Of a DNA stretch of 64,000 nucleotides, positions 35,034 through 43,670 are shown piece after piece; within the stretch, counting starts at the first letter, position 1; each line of letters begins with the position of its first letter. A program made the translations under genes and the position numbers. This stretch comes from Pseudomonas monsensis (GTDB lineage: Bacteria > Pseudomonadota > Gammaproteobacteria > Pseudomonadales > Pseudomonadaceae). The stretch lies in assembly GCF_014268495.2 (NCBI RefSeq), contig NZ_CP077087.1, positions 665,001-729,000 of the forward strand. The letters run 5' to 3'. The notes below the pieces were generated by a model that was not told where the DNA came from, did no database searches, and saw only the letters and a program-made list of their open reading frames with translations.

Positions 35034-35061
35034 TTGCGCGATTGACATTGTCTGGTAGAAT
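35034..35061 (+). promoter_or_regulatory. Candidate sigma-70 promoter of rpmE
   Basis: TTGCGC (35034-35039), 16-base spacer, TAGAAT (35056-35061). A TTGACA at 35042 is too close to that -10 to pair with it. Confidence 0.5.
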
Positions 35062-35130
35062 CCGCGGCCTAATTACGTGCGGTATTCAACAATCGTGTTG
35101 GGTGGCGGCACGCTAGCTGAGGAAGACATC

Positions 35131-35349
35131 ATGAAAGCTGATATCCACCCGAATTACCCAGAAATCGCTGTTACCTGCTCGTGCGGTAACAAGTTCGAAA
35201 CTCGTTCGACCTTCGGCAAAGCCCTGGCGATCGACGTTTGCAACGAATGCCACCCGTTCTACACCGGTAAGCAGAAGACTCTGGACACCGGTGGTCGCGT
35301 TCAGAAGTTCGCCGACCGTTTCGGTGCTTTCGGCGCGAAAAAGGCCTAA
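35131..35349 (+). CDS. rpmE: 50S ribosomal protein L31
   Basis: L31, 72 aa, start at 35131 after GAGGAAG. It is the zinc-binding (C+) form: Cys16, Cys18 (CSCGNKF) and Cys37, Cys40 (CNECHPFYTG) are intact, so it can act as a zinc store and is expected to be replaced by the zinc-free paralog under zinc limitation. Its terminator appears to be the hairpin at 35394-35423, which lies inside the next gene. Confidence 0.97.
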   Translation: MKADIHPNYPEIAVTCSCGNKFETRSTFGKALAIDVCNECHPFYTGKQKTLDTGGRVQKFADRFGAFGAKKA

Positions 35350-35390
35350 GGCCCTTCATTCTGGAAAACCTCAGCGGCTTTTCCGGTCTG

Positions 35391-36173
35391 ATGAAAAAGG
35401 CGTCCCTTGCGGGCGCCTTTTTTGTGTCCGCGATTTGGCTTTCCGGGGCTCAGGCCTTCTGCCCGGCGCCTGTGGGGGTGCCGAGCGTCGCCGTACAGCG
35501 CGTCGTTGATGGTGACACGGTGCGCCTGAGCGATGGCCGCAGTGTGCGCATGATCGGCCTCAACACGCCGGAATTGGGCAAGCAGGGTCGCAGCGATGAA
35601 CCTTTTGCCGTGGCGGCACGCCAGCGTCTGCAAGCGTTGATTGATGACAGTGGCGGACAAGTCGTTGTGCTCCCCGGCAAGCAAGCAAAAGACCATTACG
35701 GGCGTACGCTCGCCCACCTCTATAACGTCAGCGGCGCCAACCTTGAGGCACAAATGCTGGCTGACGGTCTTGGCTTCCAGGTCGCGGTAGCACCGAATGT
35801 CGATCTTGTTGCCTGTCAGCAGGCTGCCGAACGCAGTGCGCGACAGGCTGGCCGAGGCCTTTGGCGACAGTCACCTGTACTGAAAGCGGAGCAGATCCAG
35901 CGCTCGGGTTTCGCCGTGCTCAGCGGTCGTGTGAGCAAGGTGCAGCGCAATCGGGGCGGAATCTGGATCGAGTTGCAGGGCGCCGTTGTATTGCGTGTTG
36001 CACCCAATCTCGTCGGACAATTCGACATGGCGCGCTTGCAAGCGCTGCAGGGCAGGCAGATCGAGGCCCGGGGCTGGGTGGTCGACCGTTCGCGGCGCGG
36101 TGGATTGCAGGCGGGCCAGCCGCGCTGGCTGCTTCCGTTGACCGATCCGGCCATGATGCGCAGTTCTCGCTGA
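35391..36173 (+). CDS. Thermonuclease family (SNase-like) exported protein
   Basis: A 260-aa protein with a signal peptide (MKKASLAGAFFVSAIWLSGAQA, cut after residue 22) and a staphylococcal-nuclease OB-fold domain. RVVDGDTVRL, the catalytic IGLNTPE and the Arg in YGRTLAHLY are kept, so nuclease activity is plausible. The C-terminal 100 residues add a second small beta domain (SGRVSKVQRNRGGIWIELQG). The first dozen codons also form a terminator hairpin (35394-35423), so expression from rpmE read-through must pass it. Confidence 0.88.
   Translation: MKKASLAGAFFVSAIWLSGAQAFCPAPVGVPSVAVQRVVDGDTVRLSDGRSVRMIGLNTPELGKQGRSDEPFAVAARQRLQALIDDSGGQVVVLPGKQAKDHYGRTLAHLYNVSGANLEAQMLADGLGFQVAVAPNVDLVACQQAAERSARQAGRGLWRQSPVLKAEQIQRSGFAVLSGRVSKVQRNRGGIWIELQGAVVLRVAPNLVGQFDMARLQALQGRQIEARGWVVDRSRRGGLQAGQPRWLLPLTDPAMMRSSR
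35394..35423 (+). terminator. Rho-independent terminator inside the start of the nuclease gene
   Basis: AAAAAGGCG (35394-35402) pairs with CGCCTTTTT (35414-35422), with an inner CCC/GGG and a TTGC loop, followed by another T. It lies 45 bases after rpmE and begins at the second codon of the following gene. Confidence 0.8.
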
Positions 36174-36356
36174 AGAAAAGTTGTAGACATTTTTTCTGTC
36201 GATTGTGAACAGTCCAGCCCTTGTGCGCCGTGGCTCTTGGCCCAAAGTCGTAGGACAGGGCGCTTGACAGGGGTGACTGCTCAGTCTTGTGGGGACTTTG
36301 CGAGGCGCGTATCCTCGCTGACCAGTCTGTCCAACAGTAAAAAGCGGAATGCCAAA

Positions 36357-37625
36357 ATGTCTGATCTGAAAACTGCCGCTCTCGAATATCATGCCAATCC
36401 TCGTCCAGGGAAGCTGAGTGTCGAGCTCACCAAGGCCACTGCTACCGCCCGCGACCTGTCGCTGGCCTACAGCCCCGGCGTAGCTGAACCAGTGCGTGAG
36501 ATCGCTCGCGATCCTGAACTGGCCTACAAATACACCGGCAAGGGCAACCTGGTTGCAGTCATTTCCGATGGCACCGCGATTCTGGGTCTGGGTAACCTCG
36601 GCCCGCTGGCTTCCAAGCCGGTAATGGAAGGTAAAGGCGTACTGTTCAAGCGCTTCGCCGGTATCGACGTGTTCGATATCGAAGTCGACTCCGAAAGCCC
36701 GCAAGCCTTCATCGACACCGTTAAACGCATCTCCATCACCTTCGGTGGCATCAACCTGGAAGACATCAAGGCACCTGAGTGCTTCGAGATCGAACGTGCT
36801 CTGATCGAGCAGTGCGACATTCCGGTATTCCACGATGACCAGCACGGCACCGCGATCGTGACCGCTGCGGGCATGATCAACGCCCTGGAAATCGCCGGCA
36901 AAACCCTGCCGGAAGCCAAGATCGTCTGCCTCGGCGCTGGCGCTGCGGCCATCTCCTGCATGAAGTTGCTGGTGAGCATGGGCGCAAAAATCGAAAACAT
37001 CTTCATGGTTGACCGTACCGGCGTGATCCACTCCGGCCGTGACGACCTGAACCAGTACAAAGCGGTATTCGCTCACGCCACCGACAAGCGCAGCCTGGCT
37101 GATGCTCTGAAAGGCGCTGACGTGTTCGTCGGTCTGTCCGGCCCGAACCTGCTGAGCGCTGAAGGCCTGCTGTCGATGGCGGCCAACCCGATCGTCTTCG
37201 CCTGCTCGAACCCGGATCCGGAAATCTCTCCGGAACTGGCACACGCTACCCGCAGCGATGTGATCATGGCCACCGGTCGTTCCGACTACCCGAACCAGGT
37301 CAACAACGTACTGGGCTTCCCGTTCATATTCCGTGGTGCCCTGGACGTTCGCGCCAAGCGCATCAACGAAGAAATGAAAGTGGCCGCGGCCAACGCCCTG
37401 CGTGAACTGGCCAAACTGCCAGTGCCGCAAGACGTGTGCGATGCCTACGGTGGTGCCCCGCTGGAATTCGGTCGTGAGTACATCATTCCGAAGCCAATGG
37501 ACAAGCGCCTGATCACCCTGATCTCCGACGCTGTGGCCAAAGCCGCGATCGAGACCGGTGTGGCCACCCTGCCGTATCCGAAGAACTACCCGCTGAAAAG
37601 CGTGGATGACGTGTTCAACGGCTAA
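36357..37625 (+). CDS. maeB: NAD(P)-dependent malic enzyme (short form)
   Basis: Oxidative decarboxylation of malate to pyruvate, supplying NADPH and linking the TCA cycle to gluconeogenic precursors. Start 36357 (MSDLKTAALEYH); the frame upstream to 36237 is untranslated leader. It has 422 aa and lacks the C-terminal phosphotransacetylase-like domain of enterobacterial MaeB. Motifs: AYSPGVAEP, the metal/substrate FHDDQHGTAIV, and the dinucleotide-binding CLGAGAAAISCMKLL. Cofactor preference is not decided by sequence here. Confidence 0.93.
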   Translation: MSDLKTAALEYHANPRPGKLSVELTKATATARDLSLAYSPGVAEPVREIARDPELAYKYTGKGNLVAVISDGTAILGLGNLGPLASKPVMEGKGVLFKRFAGIDVFDIEVDSESPQAFIDTVKRISITFGGINLEDIKAPECFEIERALIEQCDIPVFHDDQHGTAIVTAAGMINALEIAGKTLPEAKIVCLGAGAAAISCMKLLVSMGAKIENIFMVDRTGVIHSGRDDLNQYKAVFAHATDKRSLADALKGADVFVGLSGPNLLSAEGLLSMAANPIVFACSNPDPEISPELAHATRSDVIMATGRSDYPNQVNNVLGFPFIFRGALDVRAKRINEEMKVAAANALRELAKLPVPQDVCDAYGGAPLEFGREYIIPKPMDKRLITLISDAVAKAAIETGVATLPYPKNYPLKSVDDVFNG

Positions 37626-37646
37626 GTCGTTGTAACGCTTCAAACA

Positions 37647-37679
37647 AAAGCCCCGGCTTGTGAGAGTCGGGGCTTTTTT
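37647..37679 (+). terminator. Rho-independent terminator after maeB
   Basis: AAAAGCCCCGGCT / AGTCGGGGCTTTTTT with a short TGTGAG loop. Confidence 0.9.
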
Positions 37680-37684
37680 ATGCG

Positions 37685-38163
37685 TGAAGATCAAGAGCCC
37701 CTCACCCTAGCCCTCTCCCAGAGGGAGAGGGGACTGATTGGGGGGATGCTCCAGAGTTGCGCCGACCTGAAAGTGCTGTGCTGAATCCATAGTCGACACC
37801 ACACTTTCAGGTCAGTGTATGACCCCAGGCAACTCGGTCAGTCCCCTCTCCCTCCGGGAGGGAGAGGGGACTGATTGGGGGATGCTCCAGAGTTGCGCCG
37901 ACCTGAAAGTGCTGTGCCGAATCCATAGTCGACACCACACTTTCAGGTCGGTGCATGACCCCAGACAACTCGGTCAGTCCCCTCTTCCTCCGGGAGGGAG
38001 AGGGGACTGATTGGGGGGGGGCTCGGGAGTTGCGCCGACCTGAAAGCGCTGTGCTGAATCCATAATCGGCACCACACTTTCAGGTCGGTGTATGACCCCA
38101 GACAACTCGGTCAGTCCCCTCTCCCTCCGGGAGAGGGCTAGGGTGAGGGGCTCTTGATCTTCA
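37685..38163. repeat. MITE-like repeat, copy 3, internally triplicated
   Basis: The outer ends are nearly perfect inverted repeats of about 35 bases (TGAAGATCAAGAGCCCCTCACC... and ...GGTGAGGGGCTCTTGATCTTCA). Inside, a unit of about 136 bases occurs three times: GCCGACCTGAAAG starts at 37761, 37897 and 38034, each followed by the core TGAATCCATA(A/G)TCG and the inverted CTTTCAGGTC. Units are joined by TCCCTCTCCCTCCGGGAGGGAGAGGGGACTGA junctions, one with a single change (CTCTTCCTCC). Confidence 0.9.
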
Positions 38164-38170
38164 GGTAATA

Positions 38171-38205
38171 AAAAGCCCCGCGCTTCTCACGAAGGCGGGG
38201 CTTTT
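38171..38205. terminator. Bidirectional terminator after ponA
   Basis: AAAAGCCCCGC / GCGGGGCTTTT with a TTCTCACGAA-type loop; T runs on both strands, so it can end ponA on the minus strand. Confidence 0.88.
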
Positions 38206-38218
38206 CAGTGACGGTGGA

Positions 38219-40666
38219 TCAGAACAAATCGATCGGCGCCTGTTCATCCGCCGGCAGCGGGCTGCCCGGTACGGTGCCGTTGCCCAGTTCATTCACCGAG
38301 GGCGGCGTGTCTTCCGACTTGAACAGCTCGAAGTAAGCGCCCGGCGTGCTCGGTGTCGCCGCACGACCGCTGACCGGATCCACCCGCAGGCTGAGGATGC
38401 CTTCCGGCTCAGGCTGCACGTGTGGCGGCTTGTCCTTGAGCGCAGCCGACATGTAGTTCATCCAGATCGGCAGCGCCACGGTGCCGCCGAACTCGCGGCG
38501 ACCGAGGCTTTCCGGCTGGTCGAAACCGGTCCACACCGTGGTCACGTAATCGGCGTTGTAACCGGAGAACCAGGCATCTTTCGATTCGTTGGTGGTACCG
38601 GTTTTACCGGCGATATCGCTGCGACCCATGGCCAGCGCGCGGCGACCGGTGCCGAGCTTGATCACGTCCTGCAGCATGCTGTTGAGAATGTACGTGGTGC
38701 GACCATCGACGATCCGCTCAGCCACTGCCGGCGCTTGTGGTGCTGCGGCCGCGCCCGGGACTTCACCCGGCGCCGGTGCCGCATTGACGGTGATCGGCTG
38801 AGACGCCGGCGCGGCAAAGCCATCTGTGGCCGACACACCCTGCGGCACGGTCGGCGGATTGGCGGCGAACAGCGTGTCGCCGTTGCGGCTTTCAATCTTG
38901 TCGATGATGTACGGGGTGATCTTGAAGCCGCCGTTGGCGAAAGTGCTCCAGCCGGTCGCGATTTCCATCGGCGTCAGCGTCGCCGTACCCAGCGCCAGCG
39001 AGAGGTTCGGCGGCAGGTCCTGCTTGTTGAAGCCGAAGCGGGTGATGTAGTCGATGGTCTTGCCCACGCCCATCGCCTGCAGCAGGCGGATCGACACCAG
39101 GTTACGTGACTTGTACAGCGCTTCGCGCAGGCGGATCGGGCCGAGGAAGGTGTTGGTGTCGTTCTTTGGCCGCCAGACCTTGTCCAGGTACTCGTCGACG
39201 AACACGATCGGGGCGTCGTTGACCAGCGTGGCAGCGGTGTAGCCACTGTCCAGCGCGGCACTGTAGACGAACGGCTTGAAGCTCGAACCCGGCTGACGCT
39301 TGGCCTGCAGGGCGCGGTTGTAGTTGCTCTGTTCGAATGCAAAGCCGCCGACCAGCGAGCGGATCGCGCCGTTCTGCGGGTCCAGCGACACCAGGGCGCC
39401 TTGCGCCTGCGGGATCTGACTGAACTTCAGCGAATTGTCCTTCTGGCGTTGTACGCGAACCAGATCACCGACCTGCGCCACATCCGACGGCTGGCGCGGT
39501 GCGGCGCCCATGCTGTTGGTATTGAGGAACGGCCGCGCCCACTTCATGGTGTCCCAGGCGACGTGTTCTTCGCCGGTACGGGTCAGCACTTGCAGGCCAT
39601 TTTTCTCGACCTGGGTGACGATGGCCGGTTCGAGGCTGCTGATGGTGCGCTGCTTGGTCAGCTCGCTGGCCCAGGCTTCGCGGGTCTTGCCCGGCAGACG
39701 CGATTCGGGGCCACGGTAGCCGTGACGCTGGTCGTAGGTCATCAAACCCTCGTGCAGCGCGGTGTTGGCCATTTCCTGCAGATTGCTTGGCACCGTGGTG
39801 GTGACGCGGAAACCTTCGGTGTAAGCGTCGCTGCCATAACGGCCGACCATTTCGGCGCGGGCCATTTCGGCGATGTACGGCGCGTTCACTTCCGGGGTCG
39901 GCACGTGATAGCTGGCGTTCAGCGGTTCGTTGATCGCGGCGGTGTAGTCAGCCTCGGAAATCTTGCCGAGCTTGTACATGCGCCCGAGGATCCAGTCGCG
40001 ACGTTCCTTGCTGCGCGCCGGGTTGGCCAGCGGGTTGAAGCGTGACGGGGCTTTCGGCAGCCCGGCGATCATCGCCATCTGCGCCAGGCTGACGTCGCGG
40101 ATCGACTTGCCGTAATACACCTGCGCTGCGGCCTCGATGCCGTAGGCGCGGTTGCCCAGATAGATTTTGTTCACGTACAGCTCAAGGATCTCGTCCTTGG
40201 TCAGCTGTCGTTCGATTTGCAGGGCCAGCAGGATTTCGGTGGTTTTGCGCGAGAAGCTGCGTTCGCTGGTCAGGAAGAAGTTCTTTGCCACCTGCATGGT
40301 GATGGTGCTGCCGCCGGACTGAATGTGTCCGCTTTTGACCAGTTGGGTCGCGGCGCGCATCAGGCTGCTCGGATCGACGCCATAGTGGTTGGCGAAATTG
40401 TCGTCTTCAGCACTTAGTAACGCATTAATGAAATTGGGGGGAATGTCGGCGAAACGGATCGGAGTCCGGCGCATTTCGCCAAATTCTGCGATCAACTTGT
40501 TGTCGCTGCTGTAAACCCGCAGTGGAATCTGCAACTGAATGCTTCTCAGCGCCTCCACAGACGGCAAACCCGGACTAAGGTAAAGAAACGCGCCGCTGAG
40601 ACCTAAAAGCAGTCCGCAGAAAACGGCGACGATGGACCAACCGAAAAATTTCAGCAGACGAATCAA
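38219..40666 (-). CDS. mrcA: Penicillin-binding protein 1A
   Basis: Bifunctional peptidoglycan synthase (also called ponA), about 815 aa. The TTG at 40666 (MIRLLKFFGWSIVAVF...) is the likely start; the frame extends to 40723. After the membrane anchor come the glycosyltransferase domain (EDDNFANHYGVD, then GGSTITMQVAKN), an OB-like insert, and the transpeptidase domain with SSFKPF (nucleophile Ser), SRN (YKSRNLVS) and KTGTT. A Pro/Ala-rich insert (about 650-680) precedes the KTGTT motif. Divergent from the pil operon. Confidence 0.95.
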   Translation of the reverse strand: MIRLLKFFGWSIVAVFCGLLLGLSGAFLYLSPGLPSVEALRSIQLQIPLRVYSSDNKLIAEFGEMRRTPIRFADIPPNFINALLSAEDDNFANHYGVDPSSLMRAATQLVKSGHIQSGGSTITMQVAKNFFLTSERSFSRKTTEILLALQIERQLTKDEILELYVNKIYLGNRAYGIEAAAQVYYGKSIRDVSLAQMAMIAGLPKAPSRFNPLANPARSKERRDWILGRMYKLGKISEADYTAAINEPLNASYHVPTPEVNAPYIAEMARAEMVGRYGSDAYTEGFRVTTTVPSNLQEMANTALHEGLMTYDQRHGYRGPESRLPGKTREAWASELTKQRTISSLEPAIVTQVEKNGLQVLTRTGEEHVAWDTMKWARPFLNTNSMGAAPRQPSDVAQVGDLVRVQRQKDNSLKFSQIPQAQGALVSLDPQNGAIRSLVGGFAFEQSNYNRALQAKRQPGSSFKPFVYSAALDSGYTAATLVNDAPIVFVDEYLDKVWRPKNDTNTFLGPIRLREALYKSRNLVSIRLLQAMGVGKTIDYITRFGFNKQDLPPNLSLALGTATLTPMEIATGWSTFANGGFKITPYIIDKIESRNGDTLFAANPPTVPQGVSATDGFAAPASQPITVNAAPAPGEVPGAAAAPQAPAVAERIVDGRTTYILNSMLQDVIKLGTGRRALAMGRSDIAGKTGTTNESKDAWFSGYNADYVTTVWTGFDQPESLGRREFGGTVALPIWMNYMSAALKDKPPHVQPEPEGILSLRVDPVSGRAATPSTPGAYFELFKSEDTPPSVNELGNGTVPGSPLPADEQAPIDLF

Positions 40667-40882
40667 GGCGTTTGGACATCCAGGGCAAAGAATGAATTTG
40701 GCGACGGGGTTCCGGCTACACACGGAACGGACCGCGCTGGCAGTAAAAAGCAGAAAAAAACGCTGGGCATTATAAGCACTTTTCTGCTGGGGGCGTCATT
40801 TGCGCTTCTGTCAAGACGGGGTGAAGGAACGCAAAGCGTATTACAGAGTCCGTAACTCACGGAAAGTCATAGGGAATTGGTA

Positions 40883-41947
40883 GTGCTGGGACTCTTCAAT
40901 AAAAAGGCCAATACGTTACTGGGGATCGACATCAGCTCCACTTCGGTGAAGTTGCTGGAACTGAGCCGTCAGGGTGATCGCTACCGGGTCGAAGCGTACG
41001 CGGTGGAGCCGTTGCCAGCGAATGCCGTGGTCGAGAAAAACATCGCCGAACTCGAAGGCGTCGGGCACGCCCTGAGCCGGGTGCTGGTCAAGGCGCGCAC
41101 CGGGCTCAAGAGCGTGGCCGTGGCCGTGGCCGGTTCAGCGGTGATCACCAAGATCATCGAAATGGATGCCGGACTGTCCGACGACGAACTGGAAAACCAG
41201 CTCAAGATCGAGGCCGATCAATACATTCCCTACCCGCTGGACGAAGTGGCCATCGACTTCGAAGTCCAGGGCGTGTCCCCGCGCAATCCCGAGCGCGTCA
41301 GCGTGCTGCTCGCCGCCTGTCGCAAGGAAAACGTCGAAGTTCGCGAGGCGGCACTGGCCCTCGCCGGGCTGACGGCGCGCGTGGTGGATGTCGAGGCCTA
41401 CGCGCTGGAGCGCTCGTTCGGCCTGCTTGCCACGCAACTGGCGGTGTCCCAGGAGCGTCTGACCGTGGCGGTGGTCGACATCGGCGCGACCATGACCACC
41501 CTCAGCGTCCTGCACAACGGCAAGATCATTTACACCCGCGAGCAATTGTTCGGCGGCCGGCAACTGACCGAGGAAATCCAGCGGCGTTACGGGCTGACGG
41601 TCGAACAGGCCGGGTTGGCGAAAAAGCAGGGCGGACTGCCCGACGATTATGTCAGCGAGGTCTTGCAGCCGTTTCGCGAGGCACTGGTACAGCAGGTGTC
41701 GCGCTCGTTGCAGTTCTTTTTCGCTTCCGGCCAGTACAACGCGGTCGATCACATTTTATTGGCCGGCGGCACGGCGTCGGTGCCGGGCCTGGATCGTTTG
41801 ATCGAGCAGCGCCTGAACACCCCGACCCAGGTCGCCAACCCGTTTTTCGACATGGCCCTGAGCAGCAAGGTCAACGCCGGGGCCCTGGCCAGTGATGCGC
41901 CGGCTCTGATGATTGCCTGCGGGCTCGCGCTGCGGAGTTTCGACTGA
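40883..41947 (+). CDS. pilM: Type IV pilus inner-membrane platform protein PilM
   Basis: Actin-like cytoplasmic ATPase-fold protein, 354 aa, that binds the N-terminus of PilN and links the pilus alignment complex to the motors. The GTG at 40883 is eight bases after AGGG; starts before it lack a site. The fold signature GIDISSTSVKLLEL at the N-terminus and LLAGGTASVPGLDRLIEQRL at the C-terminus are clear. Stop and pilN start share one base. Confidence 0.95.
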   Translation: MLGLFNKKANTLLGIDISSTSVKLLELSRQGDRYRVEAYAVEPLPANAVVEKNIAELEGVGHALSRVLVKARTGLKSVAVAVAGSAVITKIIEMDAGLSDDELENQLKIEADQYIPYPLDEVAIDFEVQGVSPRNPERVSVLLAACRKENVEVREAALALAGLTARVVDVEAYALERSFGLLATQLAVSQERLTVAVVDIGATMTTLSVLHNGKIIYTREQLFGGRQLTEEIQRRYGLTVEQAGLAKKQGGLPDDYVSEVLQPFREALVQQVSRSLQFFFASGQYNAVDHILLAGGTASVPGLDRLIEQRLNTPTQVANPFFDMALSSKVNAGALASDAPALMIACGLALRSFD

Positions 41948-42513
41948 TGGCGCGGATCAACCTTCTACCCTGGCGCGAGGAGCGCCGCGAAGAGCGGCGC
42001 AAACGCTTCCTGCTGGCACTGACCGGCGTGGTGGTCGGCTCGATCGGTGCCGTGTTTATCGCCGATCAGATCATCAGTGCGGCAATCGACCGGCAAATCA
42101 CGCGCAACGACTACATCGGCAAACAGATCGCCGTCGTCGACGAACGGATCAAACAGATCAGTGAACTCAAGGCCCATCGCCAGCAACTGGTCGAGCGCAT
42201 GCGCATCATCCAGGATCTGCAGGGCAACCGGCAGGTCAGCGGGCGGATCTTCGATCAGCTGGCGCGCACACTGCCCGACGGCGTGTATTTCACCAAGGTG
42301 AAAAGGCTCGGCAAGACCCTCTCCATCAGCGGCGCGGCAGAGTCGAACAACCGGGTGTCCGAGCTGATGCGCAATCTGGATGCGTCCGACTGGTTCGACG
42401 CACCGAGCCTGAATGAAGTCAAAGCCACCTCTGCCGATCAGGTGGAACAGTCCAATACCTTTGAACTGACTGTTCGTCAGACCCAGCCGAAAAATCTGGA
42501 GGACGACCAATGA
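41947..42513 (+). CDS. pilN: Type IV pilus assembly protein PilN
   Basis: Single-pass inner-membrane protein, 188 aa. The cytoplasmic N-terminus MARINLLPWREERR is the conserved PilM-binding motif; a helix spans about 20-42 and a periplasmic coiled coil plus ferredoxin-like domain follow. Forms a heterodimer with PilO. Overlaps pilO by four bases. Confidence 0.96.
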   Translation: MARINLLPWREERREERRKRFLLALTGVVVGSIGAVFIADQIISAAIDRQITRNDYIGKQIAVVDERIKQISELKAHRQQLVERMRIIQDLQGNRQVSGRIFDQLARTLPDGVYFTKVKRLGKTLSISGAAESNNRVSELMRNLDASDWFDAPSLNEVKATSADQVEQSNTFELTVRQTQPKNLEDDQ

Positions 42514-43133
42514 AGCCGTCCGAATGGCTGGACAACCTGCGCAATATCGACTTCAACGACTTGGACACGAGCAACATCGGTTCCTGGCCAGGGGCCGTGA
42601 AAGCCATCACCGGGGTGCTGTTGATGGTGCTGGTGCTGGCGCTTGGTTATAACTTTTTCATCAGCGACATGGAGAGCCAACTCGAAGCCAGGCGCGAGGA
42701 GGAGACCACGCTCAAAGACCAGTTCGCCAGCAAGGCGCACCTGTCGGCAAACCTGGAGTTGTACACCCAGCAAATGAAGGAGATGGAGAACTCCTTCGGC
42801 GTGCTGTTGCGGCAATTGCCCAGTGACACTGAAGTCCCCGGTTTGCTGGAGGACATCACCCGTACCGGGCTGGGCAGCGGGCTGGAATTCGAAGAGATCA
42901 AACTGCTGCCGGAGGTGACGCAACCGTTCTACATCGAGTTGCCGATCCAGATCACCGTGACGGGCGCCTATCACGACCTGGCGACCTTCGTCAGCGGCGT
43001 GGCCGGCCTGCCGCGGATTGTCACCTTGCATGATTTCGAACTGGCGCCGGCCAGCCCCGAAGGCGGGCCGAAACTGCGCATGAGCATCCTCGCCAAGACC
43101 TACCGCTATAACGACAAGGGGCTGCAGAAATGA
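42510..43133 (+). CDS. pilO: Type IV pilus assembly protein PilO
   Basis: Single-pass inner-membrane protein, 207 aa, with the same layout as PilN: short cytoplasmic part, helix at about 30-52, coiled coil, and a periplasmic ferredoxin-like domain (PIQITVTGAYHDLATFVSGV). Partner of PilN and PilP. Overlaps pilN and pilP by four bases. Confidence 0.96.
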   Translation: MKPSEWLDNLRNIDFNDLDTSNIGSWPGAVKAITGVLLMVLVLALGYNFFISDMESQLEARREEETTLKDQFASKAHLSANLELYTQQMKEMENSFGVLLRQLPSDTEVPGLLEDITRTGLGSGLEFEEIKLLPEVTQPFYIELPIQITVTGAYHDLATFVSGVAGLPRIVTLHDFELAPASPEGGPKLRMSILAKTYRYNDKGLQK

Positions 43134-43657
43134 CCCCGATTCGTAATCTGGTCTTGCCGGTGGCGCTGCTGGCCTTGAGCGGCTGCGGGGGCAGCAGTGA
43201 CTTCAGCGACCTCGACGCCTACATGAATGAAGTGCGCCTGCGCCCGCCGGGCAAGATTGAACCAACGCCGACATTCCGGTCTTACCCCACATTCACCTAC
43301 AGCGCTGCCAATCTGCGCAGTCCGTTTTCCCGTCAGGTGCGGGTCGACCTGGCGGGACAGAAGCAGGGTTCGCGCAACGTCAAACCCGACCCCAATCGGG
43401 TCAAGCAATACCTCGAAGGTTTCAACATCGAGCAGTTCGAGATGGTCGGCACCATTGCCAATGCCTCTGGCTCTTTTGCGCTGTTGCGCGGGGCGGGCGG
43501 TGTGCATCGGTTGAAGGTCGGCGATTACCTGGGGCGCAACGACGGCCGCATCGTGGCCATCAGCGCGACCCAGGTCGATGTGGTCGAAATCGTTCCCGAC
43601 GGTCAGGGCGCCTGGCTGGAACGACCACGCACCATTCCTTTGAAAGAGCACTCATAG
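43130..43657 (+). CDS. pilP: Type IV pilus lipoprotein PilP
   Basis: Lipoprotein, 175 aa, joining the inner-membrane PilNO complex to the secretin. The lipobox LALSGC puts the acylated Cys at residue 19. The periplasmic beta domain (about 80-165) contains MVGTIANASGSFALL and LKVGDYLGRNDGRI, the HR-domain pattern that binds PilQ N0. Confidence 0.95.
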   Translation: MTPIRNLVLPVALLALSGCGGSSDFSDLDAYMNEVRLRPPGKIEPTPTFRSYPTFTYSAANLRSPFSRQVRVDLAGQKQGSRNVKPDPNRVKQYLEGFNIEQFEMVGTIANASGSFALLRGAGGVHRLKVGDYLGRNDGRIVAISATQVDVVEIVPDGQGAWLERPRTIPLKEHS

Positions 43658-43670
43658 TGGAAGTCGAACA

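Larger units (their letters stand above)
37626..38218. other. Geneless 590-bp stretch between maeB and ponA
   Basis: It holds the maeB terminator, the amplified MITE-like repeat (37685-38163) and the shared terminator before ponA. No gene is present. Confidence 0.85.

Noticed and set aside
35042..35061. TTGACA paired with TAGAAT as the rpmE promoter
   Set aside because: Only 8 bases separate them; the TTGCGC box 16 bases upstream fits better.
35871..37694. 607-codon frame opposite maeB
   Set aside because: Runs through maeB, the nuclease tail and a repeat with no protein-like features.
37685..38163. Possible CRISPR array
   Set aside because: The repeated unit is about 136 bases, palindromic and contiguous, without unique spacers; no cas genes are present.
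40667..40723. Longer N-terminus of penicillin-binding protein 1A
   Set aside because: MCSRNPVAKFILCPGCPNA before the anchor is unlike the family, whose members begin at the RLLKFF segment; the exact start stays somewhat uncertain.
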